From Burkholderiales bacterium PBB6 (GTDB taxonomy: Bacteria; Pseudomonadota; Gammaproteobacteria; Burkholderiales; Burkholderiaceae_C), in contig NKIH01000001.1 in the NCBI GenBank assembly GCA_002255925.1, positions 496,001 to 560,000 of the forward strand: DNA of 64,000 nucleotides, written 5' to 3'. How positions within the stretch are numbered: position 1 is the first letter of the stretch; the number at the start of each line of letters is the position of its first letter. Shown in pieces: positions 1 through 9,183 of the stretch. Under the pieces are notes generated by a model. It was not told the origin of the DNA. It did not search any database and worked only from the letters and a program-made list of their open reading frames with translations. The translations under genes and the position numbers were made by a program.

Positions 1-1578
1 TTGCAACTGGCGCTGCGCGGTAGCAAGCCGGAGTTCACGCTCACCAGCCCGCTGACCGGCATGGCGCTGGAGTTGCCCGCGCCCCTGCACAAGCCGGCCG
101 AGGCCAGCTGGCCGCTGCGGGTGCAAACGGTGTTGTCCGGTGACCCGGTCGGCAGCCGCGACACCTTGCGGGTGGAGCTGGGCAGCCAGGCCCAGGCTGA
201 ATTCCAGCGTGATCTGACCGGCCCCTGGCCGCGCGTGCAACGCGGCGCGGTGGCCGTGGGTGAGCCGCTGCCCCCGCCCGCCCCGGGCCAGGTGCTGGCC
301 CATCTGAAGGTGGGGGCGCTGAACTTGGATGCGTGGTCGGAGCTGGCCCGTGCGCTGCAAGGCCCGGCGGGTGCCGCACCGGCAGACGGCCTCAGCGCGC
401 AGGCGCTGGCCAGCTACCAGCCCACCGACGTGCAGCTGCGGGCCAGCGAGCTGCTGGTGGAAGGACGCACGCTGCGGCAAGTGCAGATCGAGGCCCAGCA
501 CCGCCAGGGCACCGACGGCGCCCTGTGGCGGGCCACGGTGCAGAGCGAGCAGGCGCAGGGCCAGCTGGAGTTCAAGCCGGCGGCCGGCACGCAGGCCGCG
601 CGCTTCCATGCCCGGCTGTCACGGCTGGCGCTGCCACCGTCGGACGCCGACGCGGTCGACAGCCTGCTTGACCAGGCCTCCAGCAGCGTGCCGGCGCTGG
701 ACATCGTGGTCGACGATTTCGAGCTGCGCGGCCGCAAGCTGGGCCGGCTGGAAGTGGAAGCCCAGGTGCGTGGTGTGGACGGCCGCGACTGGCGGCTCTC
801 GCGCTTCAGCCTGGGGTTGCCCGAGGCGCGCCTGAGCGGCAGCGGCCAATGGGTGGGCGGCGCCCGCCGTCGCATGACGATGGACTTCAAACTCGACATG
901 TCGGATGGCGGCGCCTTGCTCGACCGCCTGGGGATGGGCGGCGTGGTGCGCGGCGGCAAGGGCCGCATGCAGGGCCAGTTGGCCTGGAACGGCTCGCCGC
1001 TGGCGCCCGACTGGGCGGCCATGACCGGCAGCATGAACATGCAGCTCGAGGGCGGGCAATTCCTCAAGGCCGAGCTCGGCGCAGCGCGGGTGCTGGGCGT
1101 GCTGAGCCTGCAGTCGCTGCCGCGGCGCTTCCTGCTGGACTTCCGCGATGTGTTCCAGCAGGGCTTCAGCTTCGACAGCGTGGGCGGCGACGTGACCCTG
1201 GCTGACGGCCTGGCGCGCACCCGCAACCTGCGCATCCGCGGCGTGCAGGCAGTGGTGCTGGTGGAAGGCCAGGCCGACCTGCGGCGTGAAACCCAGGACC
1301 TGCACATGTATGTGGTGCCTGAACTCAATGCCGGCACCGCATCGCTCTACTACGCCACCATCAACCCGGCGATTGGCCTGGGCACCTTCCTGGCGCAGGT
1401 GTTTCTGCGCAAGCCGCTGATGCAGGCCAGCACGCGCGAATTCCAGGTCACCGGAGCGTGGGCTGACCCGCAGGTCACGGCGATCGAGCGCAACGCGAAC
1501 TCGCCGGTGCCCGACACCGAAGAGCCTGCGGCCGCAGCCCCGGCGGCTGCGGCCAGCGCGCCACCCCGCCTGCCGTGA
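1..1578 (+). CDS. YhdP/AsmA-like envelope protein, C-terminal part
   Basis: The reading frame is open from the first base, so this is only the last 525 residues of a longer protein (YhdP-type proteins usually exceed 1,200 residues). The visible part has alternating beta-strand-like stretches and ends in the conserved AsmA-like C-terminal region, where the chain describes an outer layer that is 'lost' in low-complexity Pro/Ala residues (the last 25 residues are mostly A and P). YhdP-family proteins span the periplasm and help move phospholipid to the outer membrane; that role is family knowledge, not shown here. The stop codon lies 32 bases before the start of the nitrilase-family gene, which is typically encoded next to yhdP in Burkholderiales. 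The N-terminal signal anchor is outside the window. Family assignment is by overall resemblance, so moderate confidence. Confidence 0.7.
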   Translation: MQLALRGSKPEFTLTSPLTGMALELPAPLHKPAEASWPLRVQTVLSGDPVGSRDTLRVELGSQAQAEFQRDLTGPWPRVQRGAVAVGEPLPPPAPGQVLAHLKVGALNLDAWSELARALQGPAGAAPADGLSAQALASYQPTDVQLRASELLVEGRTLRQVQIEAQHRQGTDGALWRATVQSEQAQGQLEFKPAAGTQAARFHARLSRLALPPSDADAVDSLLDQASSSVPALDIVVDDFELRGRKLGRLEVEAQVRGVDGRDWRLSRFSLGLPEARLSGSGQWVGGARRRMTMDFKLDMSDGGALLDRLGMGGVVRGGKGRMQGQLAWNGSPLAPDWAAMTGSMNMQLEGGQFLKAELGAARVLGVLSLQSLPRRFLLDFRDVFQQGFSFDSVGGDVTLADGLARTRNLRIRGVQAVVLVEGQADLRRETQDLHMYVVPELNAGTASLYYATINPAIGLGTFLAQVFLRKPLMQASTREFQVTGAWADPQVTAIERNANSPVPDTEEPAAAAPAAAASAPPRLP

Positions 1579-1610
1579 CCATGGCGCAGGCCTGCGGCTA
1601 TGCTGCGGGC

Positions 1611-2411
1611 ATGAACATCGCTGCGCTGCAAATGGTCTCCACGCCCGACGTGGACCGCAATCTCGACACCGCCCGGCAGTTGATCGCCCAGGCGGCCGAT
1701 GCCGGTGCGCGCCTGCTGGCGCTGCCCGAGTACTTCTGCCTGATGGGCCTGCGTGATGACGACAAGCTGCGCATCGCCGAGCGCGATGGCGACGGCCCGA
1801 TCCAGAACGCGCTGGCAGAAGCGGCGGCGCGCCACGGCGTGTGGCTGGTGGGTGGCACGCTGCCGCTGCTGGCGAGCACGCCTGGGCGAGTGCGCAATGC
1901 CTGCTGCGTCTGGAGCCCGCAAGGCGAGCGCGTGGCGCGCTACGACAAGATCCACCTGTTCGCCTTCGACAACGGCCGCGAGAGCTACGACGAGGCCCGC
2001 GTGCTGGAAGCCGGTGACACGCCGGTGGCGTTTGAGGCCGATGGCCTGCGGGTGGGCTTGTCGATCTGTTATGACCTGCGCTTCCCCGAGCTGTACCGCC
2101 AGCTGATGCACCCGCCGTGTGATCTGCTGGTGGTGCCTGCGGCCTTCACCTACACCACGGGTCAGGCCCACTGGGAGTTGCTGCTGCGCGCGCGCGCCGT
2201 GGAAAACCAGTGCACGGTGCTGGCCGTGGCCCAGGGCGGGCTGCATGAAAACGGCCGCCGCACCTGGGGGCACAGCATGGTGATCGACCCCTGGGGCGAG
2301 GTGCAAGCCGTGCTGGCCGAAGGGCCCGGGTTGGCCCAGGGAGAGGTGAGCCTCGCACGGCGCGATGCCGTGCGAAGCCAGTTGCCGGCGCTGGCGCACC
2401 GGCGTCTCTGA
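1611..2411 (+). CDS. carbon-nitrogen hydrolase (nitrilase superfamily)
   Basis: A 266-residue protein beginning MNIAALQMVS, typical of the Nit/omega-amidase branch of the nitrilase superfamily. The catalytic Glu-Lys-Cys set is visible: Glu in LALPEYF near residue 42, Lys in YDKIHLF near residue 112, and Cys in GLSICYDLRFPELYR near residue 150. The family cleaves non-peptide C-N bonds; the likely substrate is a deaminated glutathione or omega-amide, but that is inference. I chose the ATG at 1611 rather than the GTG that overlaps the upstream stop, because family members start with this M-N/K-I-A-A-x-Q motif. It directly follows the YhdP-like gene and converges with the next gene with only three bases between the stop codons. 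Confidence 0.87.
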   Translation: MNIAALQMVSTPDVDRNLDTARQLIAQAADAGARLLALPEYFCLMGLRDDDKLRIAERDGDGPIQNALAEAAARHGVWLVGGTLPLLASTPGRVRNACCVWSPQGERVARYDKIHLFAFDNGRESYDEARVLEAGDTPVAFEADGLRVGLSICYDLRFPELYRQLMHPPCDLLVVPAAFTYTTGQAHWELLLRARAVENQCTVLAVAQGGLHENGRRTWGHSMVIDPWGEVQAVLAEGPGLAQGEVSLARRDAVRSQLPALAHRRL

Positions 2412-2414
2412 CGA

Positions 2415-3443
2415 TCAGGGACGGGCGATCGACATGCCGAAGTAATGCGTGTTGGTCGATTCGTAGCCGTAGACCGAGAAGCCGAAGCTCGAACGCAGGT
2501 TCATCACCAGGTTCGGGCCGTACGACGCCACGCTGCCGTCGCACAGGGTGCTGGAGCCCGCCTTGCGGAACTGCAGGCCGTCACGGCCGCTGTTCATCCC
2601 CCAGGTTTCCTTGCGGCAGTCTTCGTTGCGGCGGCGCACGAAGCTGTTGGTCGTCGCGTCGGTCGACAGGATGCGGAAGCTGTAGGCGGCCAGTGGCGAG
2701 TAGGTGCCGTTGCCCGGGAACTGCTTGTCCCAGTTGGCGAACTTGTCGCCGGCGGTCGGCAGGCTCAGCGGGTTGGCCTGGGCCAGCACGGTGATGGCGC
2801 CGAGGTTGGCATCCGGATCCACGCCGATCATGGCCAGCTTGCCGTCCTTGCTCTTGATCGGGAACAGCCAGGTCCGCACGCCTTCGGGATTGACCACCGA
2901 GAAGCCGCCGGCGGCTTCGGCCACCAGCGTGCCGAGCTTGAACTGCGTGCCGCAGTTCAGACCGGCGCTGTCGCAGTTGGTGCCCGTGACGCGGCCGGTG
3001 GCGGTCACTTCGAGCTTGCCGTTGTAGGTGTGCAGGATGCCGTCGGTGCCTTGTTCCTGGCGCATGTAGTTCCAGGTGCCGGCCAGGGCCTTGCGGGCCA
3101 CGACCTGCTTGGGCACCACCAGGGCGCCGCCGTTTTCGCCGGTCACCAGGAACACGCCCGAGGTATTGGCCACGCGCAGGGCCAGGCCCTCAGGCGTGGT
3201 GAAGGCGCACTTGTCGGCATCGGCCGTCAGCTGCTTGGGGCCGTTGGGCGTGGTCACCACCAGCGTCGTCGCGTCAACGCCCAGGGGCTCCACGCGGGTC
3301 GTCACGTCGCCGTCAAACGGGCCCAGCGCAACATAGTCGCCGGTCTTCAGGCCCGGGCAGTTGGCGGCGCCAACGGCGGCCTGGGCGGCCATCGGCAGGG
3401 TCAGGGCGGCCAGAGCGGCCAGGGCGGTGGATTTGAAGTTCAT
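2415..3443 (-). CDS. secreted protein of unknown function
   Basis: A 342-residue protein that I do not recognise. It starts at MNFKSTALAALAAL with a clean Sec signal peptide ending in AQA (residues about 1-22). The mature part has an early Cys (NCPGLKTGDY), many short beta-type segments, and repeated phrases such as 'YMRQEQGTDGILHTYNG' and 'GTNCDSAGLNCG', with several cysteines that could form disulfides in the periplasm or outside the cell. The frame is open 30 codons upstream, but that part is basic and Pro/His rich with no signal features, so the ATG at 3443 is the better start. It is flanked by convergent nitrilase and upstream phoD genes and probably has its own promoter in the 190-base gap at 3444-3637. 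Confidence 0.6.
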   Translation of the reverse strand: MNFKSTALAALAALTLPMAAQAAVGAANCPGLKTGDYVALGPFDGDVTTRVEPLGVDATTLVVTTPNGPKQLTADADKCAFTTPEGLALRVANTSGVFLVTGENGGALVVPKQVVARKALAGTWNYMRQEQGTDGILHTYNGKLEVTATGRVTGTNCDSAGLNCGTQFKLGTLVAEAAGGFSVVNPEGVRTWLFPIKSKDGKLAMIGVDPDANLGAITVLAQANPLSLPTAGDKFANWDKQFPGNGTYSPLAAYSFRILSTDATTNSFVRRRNEDCRKETWGMNSGRDGLQFRKAGSSTLCDGSVASYGPNLVMNLRSSFGFSVYGYESTNTHYFGMSIARP

Positions 3444-3637
3444 GGTGCTGCTGTGGTTGGTGTGCTGGGCAGGTGTCTTCTTGTGCCGCGCGCCCGTGGC
3501 TGCTTTGGCCACGGTTCGGCGGGGAGGATGCACCTTAGCCCCGCGGCCTGCCGCTGGGTATCGGCTATCGGGACGATGGACGGAGCGCGGCTTTCATAGC
3601 GCTGAACGGGGTTTGTCGCCGTTTTGGCTGGGCGTCT

Positions 3638-5167
3638 TCAAGCCGCCACCGGCCCCGGCTTGCCCGCCTCCACCACATAGCGCGCCGCCACCCGCACCGG
3701 GCTGGCCGGATCGGCCAGGTTGTCCACCGCCGTGAGCGTCGCTTCCAGGCGCTGCGGCGTCAGTACGAAGCTGATCGTGCCGCGCTGGTCGGCCCGGCCA
3801 TAGAGCACATGCGGATTGAACGGCAGTGCACCGGCCACCCGCGACTGCGGCAGTGACGGGCTGGTGATGGAGCTGCCGCAGAACTCGCTGGCGAGGATGG
3901 GCGAGGCGGGGTCACGCGCCACCCGGTGCAGCTGGCTGACATAGTGGGTGTGCACGTCGCCCCCCAGCACCACGGCATTGGCCACGCGCCGCGCAGCCAG
4001 GTCGTCCAGCAGCCGTTGGCGGGCCGGGGCATAGCCGTCCCAGCCGTCGGTCCACCAGGTGCCGCCTTCCGGGGCGCCGGGGTCGGTCCAGCTGAAAGGC
4101 GACATCAGCGTGGGCTGGGCCAGCAGGTTCCAGGGGCGGCGGTCGTCCCAGGCGTTGGCCAGCCACTGTTCCTGCGGGCGGCCCAGCAGGCTGCGGCCGG
4201 GCTCATCGAAGGCCGGGCAGGCTTGCCGCGTCAGCGTGTTCGAGCCGCCACGGCCGGGTTTGGGGCACACCTGCGGATCGCGGAACTGCCGCCCGTCGAG
4301 GCGGATCAGCCGCGCCAGCGCGCCCCAGTCGAGCGTGCCGTTGATGCGGGCTTCGCCGCGGTCCGGGCGCAGCGCCTGCGGGTAGGGCAGGTGCTCCCAG
4401 TGGGCCTGGTAGGCGGCGCCGCGCCGAAAGCGGAAGGCCGGATCCAGCGTCTGGCTCTGCAGGCCGGCATAGTCGTTCTCGACCTCGTGGTCGTCCCAGA
4501 TGCTGACCCAGGGGCAGGCGGCGTGGGCGGCCTGCAGCAACGGGTCAGACTGGTAGGTGGCGTAACGCGCCCGGTACTGATCGAGCGTGACGGTGGCGCC
4601 ACCTTCGTGACGCCGCAGCGCATCGGCGCGCGAGGCGTATTCGTAGATGTAGTCGCCGAGGAACACGACCAGGTCGGGCGCGTCGGTCACGGCTTGGCGC
4701 CAAGCGGCGAAGTGGCCGGCGTCATAACGCTGGCAGCTGGCGATCACGAAGCGCAGCGGCCGCACCGCGTCAGGTGCGGGCGTGCTGCGGGTGCGGCCGA
4801 CGGGGCTCTGGTCGCCGAGGGCGCGGAAGCGGTAGAAGTACCAGCGGTCGGGTGCCAGGCCTGCGGGCTCGGCGTGCACGCTGTGGGCCCAGGCGGCTTC
4901 GGCCATGTAAGTGCCCTTGGCCACCAGCTGGCTGAAGCGCTCGTCATGCGCCACTTCCCATTGCACCTCCACCCGCTCGGGCAGGTCGGGGCCGGTCAGG
5001 CGGGTCCACAGCACCATGCCGTCGGGCCTCGGAAAGCCGCTCGCCACACCCTGCGCGAAGCGGGGCTGGTCGGCCGCCCAGGCATGCCGGAGAAAGGCCG
5101 GTGCCAGGCCGGTGGCCAGGGCCGCACCCAGCCAGTGGCGTCGCTGCAGCGAATCAAGCGTGTTCAT
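3638..5167 (-). CDS. phoD: PhoD-type alkaline phosphatase/phosphodiesterase
   Basis: A 509-residue exported metallophosphoesterase. The N-terminus has a twin-arginine-like signal (LQRRHWLGAALATGL, cleavage near AWA at residue 31). The PhoD N-terminal beta domain follows (FAQGVASGFPRPDGMVLWTR), then the metallophosphatase core with its metal-binding blocks: ASCQRYDAG, FLGDYIYEY, SIWDDHEVENDYAG and GGDVHTHYV. PhoD enzymes use Ca and Fe to hydrolyse phosphate mono- and diesters in the periplasm or outside the cell to recover phosphate. Length fits the family (about 500). No clear Pho box was seen in the short upstream gap. A second, unrelated phosphatase (PhoX) lies at 47337-49295, so the organism seems equipped for organic phosphate use. 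Confidence 0.92.
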   Translation of the reverse strand: MNTLDSLQRRHWLGAALATGLAPAFLRHAWAADQPRFAQGVASGFPRPDGMVLWTRLTGPDLPERVEVQWEVAHDERFSQLVAKGTYMAEAAWAHSVHAEPAGLAPDRWYFYRFRALGDQSPVGRTRSTPAPDAVRPLRFVIASCQRYDAGHFAAWRQAVTDAPDLVVFLGDYIYEYASRADALRRHEGGATVTLDQYRARYATYQSDPLLQAAHAACPWVSIWDDHEVENDYAGLQSQTLDPAFRFRRGAAYQAHWEHLPYPQALRPDRGEARINGTLDWGALARLIRLDGRQFRDPQVCPKPGRGGSNTLTRQACPAFDEPGRSLLGRPQEQWLANAWDDRRPWNLLAQPTLMSPFSWTDPGAPEGGTWWTDGWDGYAPARQRLLDDLAARRVANAVVLGGDVHTHYVSQLHRVARDPASPILASEFCGSSITSPSLPQSRVAGALPFNPHVLYGRADQRGTISFVLTPQRLEATLTAVDNLADPASPVRVAARYVVEAGKPGPVAA

Positions 5168-5264
5168 GGGCTGGATTGTGCAGAAGGCCCGGCCTTGCGG
5201 GGGCCTCTGGTGAATGCGACAGGCTTGCGCTGGAACAGGCCCGCGTCAGGCATGGCTGCGCACA

Positions 5265-7133
5265 ATGACCGATTGCCCGCTTCTGGAAGCCCCGCTCGTG
5301 CCCAGCGCCTTCAACTTCGCCTTGTCGCCTTTTGATTGCCTGAGCAGCGACGAGCGCCAGGCCGTGCGTGACCACGTCGACATCGCCTACCTGCGCGCCG
5401 GTGACGTGGCGCTGGAGCCGGGCGTGGAGCCGGCCTGCCTGTTCGTCATCATCAAGGGCCATGTCGACCAGCTTGACGGCGACCAGGTGGTGGCCAGCTA
5501 CGGCCCGGACGACAGCTTCGACGGCCGCGCGCTGGTGGCTGGTCAGGCGGCCAGCCGGTTTGTCGCCACCGAAGAGGTGCTGGCCTACCAGCTGGCCCGC
5601 AGCACCGTGATGGCCTTGATCGCCAGCAACGCGACGTTTGGCGCGCTGCTGTTTGCGGATCTGTCGAACAAGCTCGGTGCGCTGGCCCGGCGCGGCAGCC
5701 AGCACGAGCTGCAATCGCTGGCGCTGGCCCGCGTGGCCGAGGCCAGCGTGCGGCCGGTGCACACGGTGCCGGCAGACACCGACATCGTCAGCGTGGTGCG
5801 CCTGTTCAGCGCCCAGCGCACCGACCATGTGCTGGTGCATGACGCCCGCAGCCAGCCGCCGCGGCTGGGCATCTTCACCACCACCGGTCTGCAGCGCGCC
5901 ATCCTGGCCGGACGGCCGCTCGACACCCTGCCGGTGGGTGAGCTCGCCTCGTTCACGCTGGTGCGCGTGCGGCCCGATGCCTACTTGTTTGATGCCCAGG
6001 CCATGATGATCCGCCACACGGTGCGCCGGGTGGTGGTGGCCGAGCCCGATGGGGCGGGCGGTGAACGCATCCTCGGCACGCTTGATCAGCTGGATTTGCT
6101 GAGCTTCCTGTCGAACCACTCGTACCTGATCACCCGGCAGATCATGGAGGCCACCGACCTGGCTGCGCTGGCCGTGGCCGCGGGCCAGGTGCAGCACCTG
6201 ATCGGCCTGCTGCACCGGGGCGGCACCCCCGTGCGGCTCATCGCGCGGCTGGTGCAGGAACTCAACGCCTTGCTGTTCGACGCCGCCTGGCGGCAGATCG
6301 CGCCGCCCGCGCTGGTGGCCAACAGCTGCCTGTTCGTGATGGGCAGCGAAGGCCGGGGCGAGCAGTTGCTGCGCACCGACCAGGACAACGGCCTGGTGCT
6401 GCGCGATGGCTACGAGCCACCGGCGGATCTGGCGGAGATCTGCGAACGGTTTTCCAAGGTGCTCGCCGAGTTCGGTTACCCCGAATGCCCGGGCCGCATC
6501 ATGCTCAGCAACCCGGCTTGGCGGCATGGCGCCACCGTGTTTGCACAGACCGTGCGCCGCTGGCTGTTTGCGCCCGATGCCGAGAGCCTGATGGCGCTGG
6601 CCATCTTCATCGACGCGCATGCCGTGAGTGGCGATGGCAGCTTGCTGGAAGGCCTGCGGCAGGAGCTGTTCCAGAGCGTGCTGGACAACGACGCGATGAT
6701 GGCCCGCTTCGCCTCGGCCATCGACGCCTTTGATGCCGGCCAGGGCTGGTGGATGCGCTGGCTGACGCTGGGCGACGGCGAGGAGCGGCTCGACATCAAG
6801 AAGGCCGGCCTCTTTCCGTTGGTGCACGGGGTGCGCAGCCTGGCGCTGGCCCACCGCATCACGGCCACCGGCACGGTGGCGCGCATCGAAGCGCTGGCGG
6901 CTGACCAGCGCCTGCCGCCGGATTTGGCCACCGCTCTCATCGACAGCCTGCATTTCTTCATGGGCCTGCGGCTGAAGGCCGGGCTGGAAGCGCTGGACAG
7001 CGGGCAACCGTATTCGGGCATCAGCGTGTCGCGGCTTTCCAGCCTTGATCGCGACTTGCTGAAGGACACGCTCGGCGTGGTCAAGCGCTTCCGCACGATG
7101 CTGGGCCAGCGCTTCCGGCTGGACATGCTGTGA
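5265..7133 (+). CDS. cyclic-nucleotide-binding/CBS/DUF294 nucleotidyltransferase-like protein
   Basis: A 622-residue multi-domain protein. Residues about 20-130 resemble a cyclic-nucleotide-binding fold (VALEPGVEPACLFVIIKGHV). Residues about 150-275 are a CBS pair. Around residue 360 the DUF294 nucleotidyltransferase motif GSEGRGEQLLRTDQDN appears, followed by the DUF294 C-terminal helical domain. This layout is that of a GlnD-like nucleotidyltransferase controlled by a bound nucleotide; the target protein is not known. I use the ATG at 5265 because the frame upstream to 5214 has no family character. The stop overlaps the GTG of the next gene (GTGA), so the two are translationally coupled; a DEDDh exonuclease beside this family is a common arrangement. 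Confidence 0.82.
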   Translation: MTDCPLLEAPLVPSAFNFALSPFDCLSSDERQAVRDHVDIAYLRAGDVALEPGVEPACLFVIIKGHVDQLDGDQVVASYGPDDSFDGRALVAGQAASRFVATEEVLAYQLARSTVMALIASNATFGALLFADLSNKLGALARRGSQHELQSLALARVAEASVRPVHTVPADTDIVSVVRLFSAQRTDHVLVHDARSQPPRLGIFTTTGLQRAILAGRPLDTLPVGELASFTLVRVRPDAYLFDAQAMMIRHTVRRVVVAEPDGAGGERILGTLDQLDLLSFLSNHSYLITRQIMEATDLAALAVAAGQVQHLIGLLHRGGTPVRLIARLVQELNALLFDAAWRQIAPPALVANSCLFVMGSEGRGEQLLRTDQDNGLVLRDGYEPPADLAEICERFSKVLAEFGYPECPGRIMLSNPAWRHGATVFAQTVRRWLFAPDAESLMALAIFIDAHAVSGDGSLLEGLRQELFQSVLDNDAMMARFASAIDAFDAGQGWWMRWLTLGDGEERLDIKKAGLFPLVHGVRSLALAHRITATGTVARIEALAADQRLPPDLATALIDSLHFFMGLRLKAGLEALDSGQPYSGISVSRLSSLDRDLLKDTLGVVKRFRTMLGQRFRLDML

Positions 7134-7795
7134 GTGCGGGCCTGAAGCCGCTGCCGCTGTGGCTGGCGCCCTGGCGCCGCCTGCACCGCGCGTGGATGTT
7201 GTGGCACCTGGCGGACCAGCGCCTGCGCCACCTCTATGACACGCCGCCACCCGATGAGTGGGTGTCGGTGGATTGCGAGACCACCGGCCTGAACCCGCAG
7301 CGCGATCAGATCATCGCCATCGGCGCGGTGCGCATCAAGGGCAACCGGGTGCTCACCAGTGAGCGCTTCAGCGTGCTCGTCAAGCCGAGCCGGGCGATTG
7401 CGGCCGACGCCGTCAAGGTGCACGGGCTGCGGGAGCAGGACGTGGCCGGTGGCCTGGCGCCTGATGAAGCCATGCACCAGTTGCTGCAGTTCATCGGGCC
7501 GCGGCCGCTGGTGGGCTACTACCTGGAGTTCGATGTGGCGTTGATCAACCGCGCCATCTTCCCGATGCTGGGGGTGCGGCTGCCGCAGCGCCAGATCGAG
7601 GTCTCGGCGCTGTATTACGACTGGAAGCAGCGCTCCTTGCCGCCCTACCAGCACGGCGCCAGCATCGATTTGCGCCTGTCGACGCTGATGGCCGACCTGG
7701 CCCTGCCCACGCGGCAGGCGCACGACGCGGTGAACGACGCCACCATGGCCGCGCTGGCCTTCGTGAAGCTGCGCGCGCTGCTGGGCGAGGGCTGA
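7130..7795 (+). CDS. DEDDh 3'-5' exonuclease (DnaQ-like)
   Basis: A 221-residue DnaQ-type exonuclease. The first acidic pair is in SVDCETTGLNP (D-x-E) near residue 45, the second Asp is in GYYLEFDVALIN near residue 137, and the closing His-Asp is in RQAHDAVNDA near residue 200. These four/five residues make the two-metal exonuclease site of the DEDDh class. A basic 40-residue N-terminal extension precedes the domain. The start is a GTG that overlaps the stop of the DUF294 gene by four bases, so the pair is one operon. The protein is probably not the polymerase III proofreading subunit but a stand-alone paralogue; its substrate (DNA repair intermediate or RNA) cannot be read from the sequence. 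Confidence 0.88.
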   Translation: MSAGLKPLPLWLAPWRRLHRAWMLWHLADQRLRHLYDTPPPDEWVSVDCETTGLNPQRDQIIAIGAVRIKGNRVLTSERFSVLVKPSRAIAADAVKVHGLREQDVAGGLAPDEAMHQLLQFIGPRPLVGYYLEFDVALINRAIFPMLGVRLPQRQIEVSALYYDWKQRSLPPYQHGASIDLRLSTLMADLALPTRQAHDAVNDATMAALAFVKLRALLGEG

Positions 7796-7837
7796 AGCCG
7801 GGCCAGGGCCAAGCCAGGCCCTGCAGCCCGAGGGCCT

Positions 7838-8911
7838 TCAGGCCACGCGCTTGAGGCGGTTGCGGGCCGGGGTGGACGCGCCGAGCGTGCCGCCGAACAG
7901 GTCTTTCGGGTCATCGAGTTGGGGCACCAGGTCGATCTGGCGCACGCCCTCGCGCTGGGCCTGCACCAGCGTGTGCAGGAAGTGCAGGGCAGAGAAGTCT
8001 TCCAGCGCAAAGCCGACCGAGTCGAACACCGTCAGCTCGTTGGCGGCAGAGCGGCCCGGGGCGTCGCCCGACACCACGTCAGCGAATTCGGTGACGCCGA
8101 AGCTGGCCGGCAGTTGCTGGATCTCGCCTTCGATGCGCGACTGCGGCTCGTATTCAACGAACACGCGGGCGTCAGCGCGCAGCAGAATGTCGGCGTGCAG
8201 TTCGGTCTTGCCGGGGCAGTCGCCGCCCACGGCATTCAGGTGCATGCCCGGCGCCACCATGTCGGGCGTCAGGATGGTGGCGTTGCGCTTGTCGGCCGTC
8301 ACGGTGGTCACCACGTCGGCGCCCTTCACGGCTTCGGCGGTGCTCTGGCAGATGACGATGTCGAGGTCGGCCAGGTCTGGCAGGCTGCGCAGGTTGCGGG
8401 CCAGCTTGGCGCTGGCGGCCGGGTCGGTGTCGAACAGGCGCAGCGTGCGGATGCCGACGATGCGGTGGAAAGCGATCGCCTGGAATTCACTCTGCGCGCC
8501 GTTGCCGATCAGGGCCATCACGCGGCTGTCCGGGCGGGCCAGCCACTTGGCGGCCAGGGCCGACATCGCGGCGGTGCGCAGCGCGGTCGTCAGGGTGAGC
8601 TCGGACAGCAGCAGCGGGTAGCCCGTGTCCACGTCGGCCAGCACGCCGAAGGCGGTCACGGTCAGCAGGCCGGCGGCCGTGTTCTTCGGGTGGCCGTTGA
8701 CGTACTTGAAGCTGTAGTGGCGGCCGTCGCTGGTGGGCATCAGCTCGATCACGCCGACGTCGGAGTGGCTGGCCAGTCGGGCGGACTTTTCGAACTGCCC
8801 CCAGCGGCGGTAATCAGCTTCGATGTGCCCGGCCAGGCGTTCGATGAAGGTGGCGGTGCCCAGTTCATGGACCAGGCGCTGGATGTCGGCCATGCCGATG
8901 TAGTCGACCAT
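7838..8911 (-). CDS. ornithine cyclodeaminase
   Basis: A 357-residue member of the ornithine cyclodeaminase/mu-crystallin family, which converts L-ornithine to L-proline and ammonia with NAD as an internal cofactor. The N-terminal substrate half contains VGVIELMPTSDG and FKYVNGHPKN. The Rossmann half begins with VMALIGNGAQSEFQA (a GxGxxS NAD motif) near residue 140, and ALRTAAMSALAAKWL precedes it as in the family. I chose the ATG at 8911 (MVDYIGMADI) because the 38 codons upstream look unrelated to the family. ProA, the normal glutamate route to proline, is encoded at 52628-53911. The 270 bases between this gene and the divergent amidase gene (8912-9183) hold the promoters of both; I see no clear operator there. 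Confidence 0.88.
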   Translation of the reverse strand: MVDYIGMADIQRLVHELGTATFIERLAGHIEADYRRWGQFEKSARLASHSDVGVIELMPTSDGRHYSFKYVNGHPKNTAAGLLTVTAFGVLADVDTGYPLLLSELTLTTALRTAAMSALAAKWLARPDSRVMALIGNGAQSEFQAIAFHRIVGIRTLRLFDTDPAASAKLARNLRSLPDLADLDIVICQSTAEAVKGADVVTTVTADKRNATILTPDMVAPGMHLNAVGGDCPGKTELHADILLRADARVFVEYEPQSRIEGEIQQLPASFGVTEFADVVSGDAPGRSAANELTVFDSVGFALEDFSALHFLHTLVQAQREGVRQIDLVPQLDDPKDLFGGTLGASTPARNRLKRVA

Positions 8912-9183
8912 GGTTTGTCTCTCGTTCTTGCTTGATGGATGCGCCGGCGTCCGCCCTTCGGGCACTGGCTGCTGGGCTGATTCTGAAGAGACGCTCAGCC
9001 AACAGGAAGCCATCAACCTGCACAAATCGCTTCAAAACTTGATCAGATCGTCAGCTTGCATTGGCGATATGGCATGTTTGAAGGCAAGGCCGAGACGCCG
9101 TCTGTTGCGGTGCTGGCACAGCCTGAGGGCCCGGGGGGTCTCCCTGCTGCGCAGTGCGGGCGGCTCAGGCAACATGCCTTTTC

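Noticed and set aside
414-1337. Long minus-strand frames inside the YhdP-like gene and similar long antisense frames elsewhere (for example 5154-7250, 47322-49313, 58025-59884)
   Set aside because: They lie opposite clear family proteins, are Arg/His/Ala rich without motifs, and arise from GC-rich codon bias.
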